A DNA stretch of 64,000 nucleotides from a virus: positions 1 to 64,000 of IMG/VR virus record IMGVR_UViG_3300032240_002557; one strand, written 5' to 3'. Made by a program: the position numbers and the translations under genes. How positions within the stretch are numbered: the stretch's first letter is position 1; the number at the start of each line of letters is the position of its first letter. The notes below the pieces were generated by a model. It was given only the letters and a program-made list of their open reading frames with translations, had not been told where the DNA came from and did no database searches. This document shows, in pieces, positions 62,428 through 64,000 of the stretch.

Positions 62428-62461
62428 TGAAAACTTCTCGGGTTTAAAAAATGTTTCGGTC

Positions 62462-64000
62462 TTAAGCCTCCGGTGCTGGTGTTTCAGCAGCGGGCTCTGC
62501 AGCAGGCTCGGCAGCAGGTTCAGCAGCAGGTTCAGCAGCAGGCTCTGCAGCAGGTTCAGCTGCAGGGGTAGCCCCCCCTTCAGTAGCAGTAGTTGCTGAT
62601 TCCTTACCTTCCTCCTCCTCTTTCTTCTTGTATATGTCATTAACCCTTCTGTCCTCATTGGTTAATCCTAAGAACTTATCTATAAGGAATCCCTGGTCAA
62701 AGAAAGGAAGTTCTTCCTCTCCAACTTTTTCTTTAATGTCAGAAAGTCCTGCTATAAAATCTATCTTTTTAATTAATTGCTCTATCTCTTTAGATTCCCC
62801 AAATTGATTATCGGAATTAAATTTAATTCCTAATTGGGATCTAAAGATTGGATCCTCACCTAATTCCGGATGATCTAATGTCATCTGAATCCACAAAGGC
62901 TTAAGGAGAATTTCTTGATAGATCGATCTAATTCTATTAATGAATTTATTATATCTAATTTCGTCTCTTTCTGCGGATTCAGCACCAATCTTATAAGTAC
63001 CAACTGTACCCCCGGATCTTGCAGCAAATCTGTTAAAAGGAATTTTAGAATCTGCTTTCAATTTATTGAAGAAATAAACTACAGCATCAATAACATTAAG
63101 ATTTGGACCTGCGTTATTTATTGTTTCAACCTTAGGAGATTCCCCACCTTGCACAGGAAAAAGATAGTTTTTATAAAACTGAAGTTCTGGTCTACCATTA
63201 ATACTTAATTGGCCGGAATCTGTGTTTAAATTGATGTCTTCTTTATACATGCTCATCAATTCGCCTAGGGTTTCTTTTGCTTTTTGCGGTGATCTAGATC
63301 CAACAGGAATTGTCATCTTAATTCTGAAAGAAGCATTCATTACGTTCCAGATAATTCTGGTATGCTCCATAATCTTTAGTAAGTTATGGGATCTAATTAA
63401 TCTTTCAACATAACTGGATCTGCTTGCACTATTTCCTTTAGTAAAAGAGATATAAATTACTTGTGCATCGTATAATCTTCTTTCTTTGGTTGAATCACCA
63501 TAGTATTGATACCAAACTTGTTCTGCCTGTCCTTTAGCGTTTCTTTCAATAGAAGGTGTTAATGAAATTGGATCTAATTCTTTAAATCCTACAATATCTT
63601 TTCCTGTATCTGAATAAACTATTTCAAATGCAAGAAATCCTTCAATCAAAAATTGTCTAAAATATTGCCACGCAGAAATTCCATTATTGAATCCATGAAG
63701 AATATACATTTTTCTAAAATTCTCCCTAAGTGAATCTGCAACTTCATCAGTTAAATCCATATTAACTAACGAAAGATTACAACAGAAATTTCTATCATCA
63801 TAAACAATCGCTTCGTCTGCTAAGATATCTAGGATCCATTCTATTTCTGCATTCAAAGAAAAACTTCTTAAAAAATCTCTTTTGAAAGGATAATCCTTAT
63901 CAAAATAAGCAATGTATTTTCTGTTATATGTGTCTTGAGAAGCTAGGCTGAAAATAAAATCTTCATCAGAATCAGTAATAGCTAATTTCTGTCTTAGCAT
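62462..64000 (-). CDS. 20: Portal protein, gp20-like (may continue past window edge)
   Basis: 512 residues in the window. EIEWILDILADEAIVYDD (51-68) is like T4 gp20 EVDNAVSEIVSDAIVYEDD; VIYISFTKGNSA, RIKMTIPVGSRSPQKAKE and KADSKIPFNRFAARSGGTVG (the region where gp20 has LRVPLSRI) follow, all typical of portal core and clip. The ATG at the edge gives about 40 residues before the DAIVYDD helix, where T4 has ~80, so the true start is probably to the right of 64000. The last 45 residues are AAEP repeats after an EEEEGKES acidic run. The portal forms the channel for DNA. Confidence 0.85.
   Translation of the reverse strand: MLRQKLAITDSDEDFIFSLASQDTYNRKYIAYFDKDYPFKRDFLRSFSLNAEIEWILDILADEAIVYDDRNFCCNLSLVNMDLTDEVADSLRENFRKMYILHGFNNGISAWQYFRQFLIEGFLAFEIVYSDTGKDIVGFKELDPISLTPSIERNAKGQAEQVWYQYYGDSTKERRLYDAQVIYISFTKGNSASRSSYVERLIRSHNLLKIMEHTRIIWNVMNASFRIKMTIPVGSRSPQKAKETLGELMSMYKEDINLNTDSGQLSINGRPELQFYKNYLFPVQGGESPKVETINNAGPNLNVIDAVVYFFNKLKADSKIPFNRFAARSGGTVGTYKIGAESAERDEIRYNKFINRIRSIYQEILLKPLWIQMTLDHPELGEDPIFRSQLGIKFNSDNQFGESKEIEQLIKKIDFIAGLSDIKEKVGEEELPFFDQGFLIDKFLGLTNEDRRVNDIYKKKEEEEGKESATTATEGGATPAAEPAAEPAAEPAAEPAAEPAAEPAAETPAPEA
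62486..62566 (-). repeat. AAEP repeats at portal C-terminus
   Basis: Seven AAEP units, 12-base DNA repeats, form a flexible Pro/Ala/Glu tail. Not found in T4 gp20. Confidence 0.85.

Noticed and set aside
1-64000. tRNA, rRNA, insertion sequences, integrase or attachment sites
   Set aside because: No cloverleaf, transposase, integrase or inverted-repeat boundary was seen. The window looks like a lytic phage core.

Overview
The window is a piece of the genome of a tailed, contractile-tail phage of the T4 superfamily (Caudoviricetes). This is shown by a T4-type set of virion genes (portal gp20, prohead protease gp21 fused to a scaffold, major capsid protein gp23, baseplate gp25, gp6, gp5, gp27 and gp53 relatives) and by T4-type replication genes (sliding-clamp loader gp44 and probable gp62, RNase H/5' nuclease, ATP-dependent DNA ligase). 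The DNA is AT-rich, genes are packed with overlaps of a few bases, and no stretch over 300 bases lacks a gene. I see no tRNA, rRNA, CRISPR array or insertion sequence. The host cannot be read from the sequence; low GC and weak Shine-Dalgarno signals would fit a Bacteroidota host, but that is only a guess.

Layout. 1-21050 (minus strand) is the baseplate and tail module: a giant truncated baseplate protein, a small protein, gp6, gp25, a connector-like protein, an amidoligase-like protein, an S1-repeat RNA-binding protein, a 1432-residue structural protein, the gp5-like spike, two tube/baseplate proteins, the gp27-like hub and a gp53-like protein. 21101-25174 holds small unknown genes, a Nudix hydrolase and a DUF5824-like protein. 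25167-32970 (minus) is a sugar and surface-modification island: GDP-mannose dehydratase, GDP-fucose synthase, a GT10 fucosyltransferase, four other glycosyltransferase-like genes and two methyltransferases. 33117-39615 mixes small candidate internal-head genes, a very acidic protein, an ATP-grasp ligase fused to a protease-like domain, an asparagine synthetase and a P-loop kinase. 39664-50443 (minus) is the head module: internal virion proteins, major capsid protein and protease-scaffold fusion. 50455-64000 (minus) holds nucleotidyltransferase, exonuclease, two DNA-repair-like genes, a collagen-like S74 fibre, the clamp loader, 5' nuclease, nucleotide kinase, ligase, and the portal at the right edge.

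How the genes work together. The protease-scaffold fusion should build the prohead and cut the capsid protein and many internal proteins. At least eight proteins carry (L/I/V)NE|G-like sites resembling the T4 gp21 cleavage rule, often behind an N-terminal stretch like the T4 capsid-targeting peptide. Several of these genes, and the protease-scaffold gene, share a GGATATATA box 13-20 nt before the start codon, a candidate phage promoter. The sugar island encodes both steps from GDP-mannose to GDP-L-fucose plus an enzyme of the type that uses it, so the phage can probably fucosylate something, either its own virion or the host surface. A second theme is peptide-bond and amide chemistry outside the ribosome (amidoligase-like, ATP-grasp/protease fusion, asparagine synthetase), which has no obvious place in a T4-type life cycle and is the best candidate here for an undescribed system.
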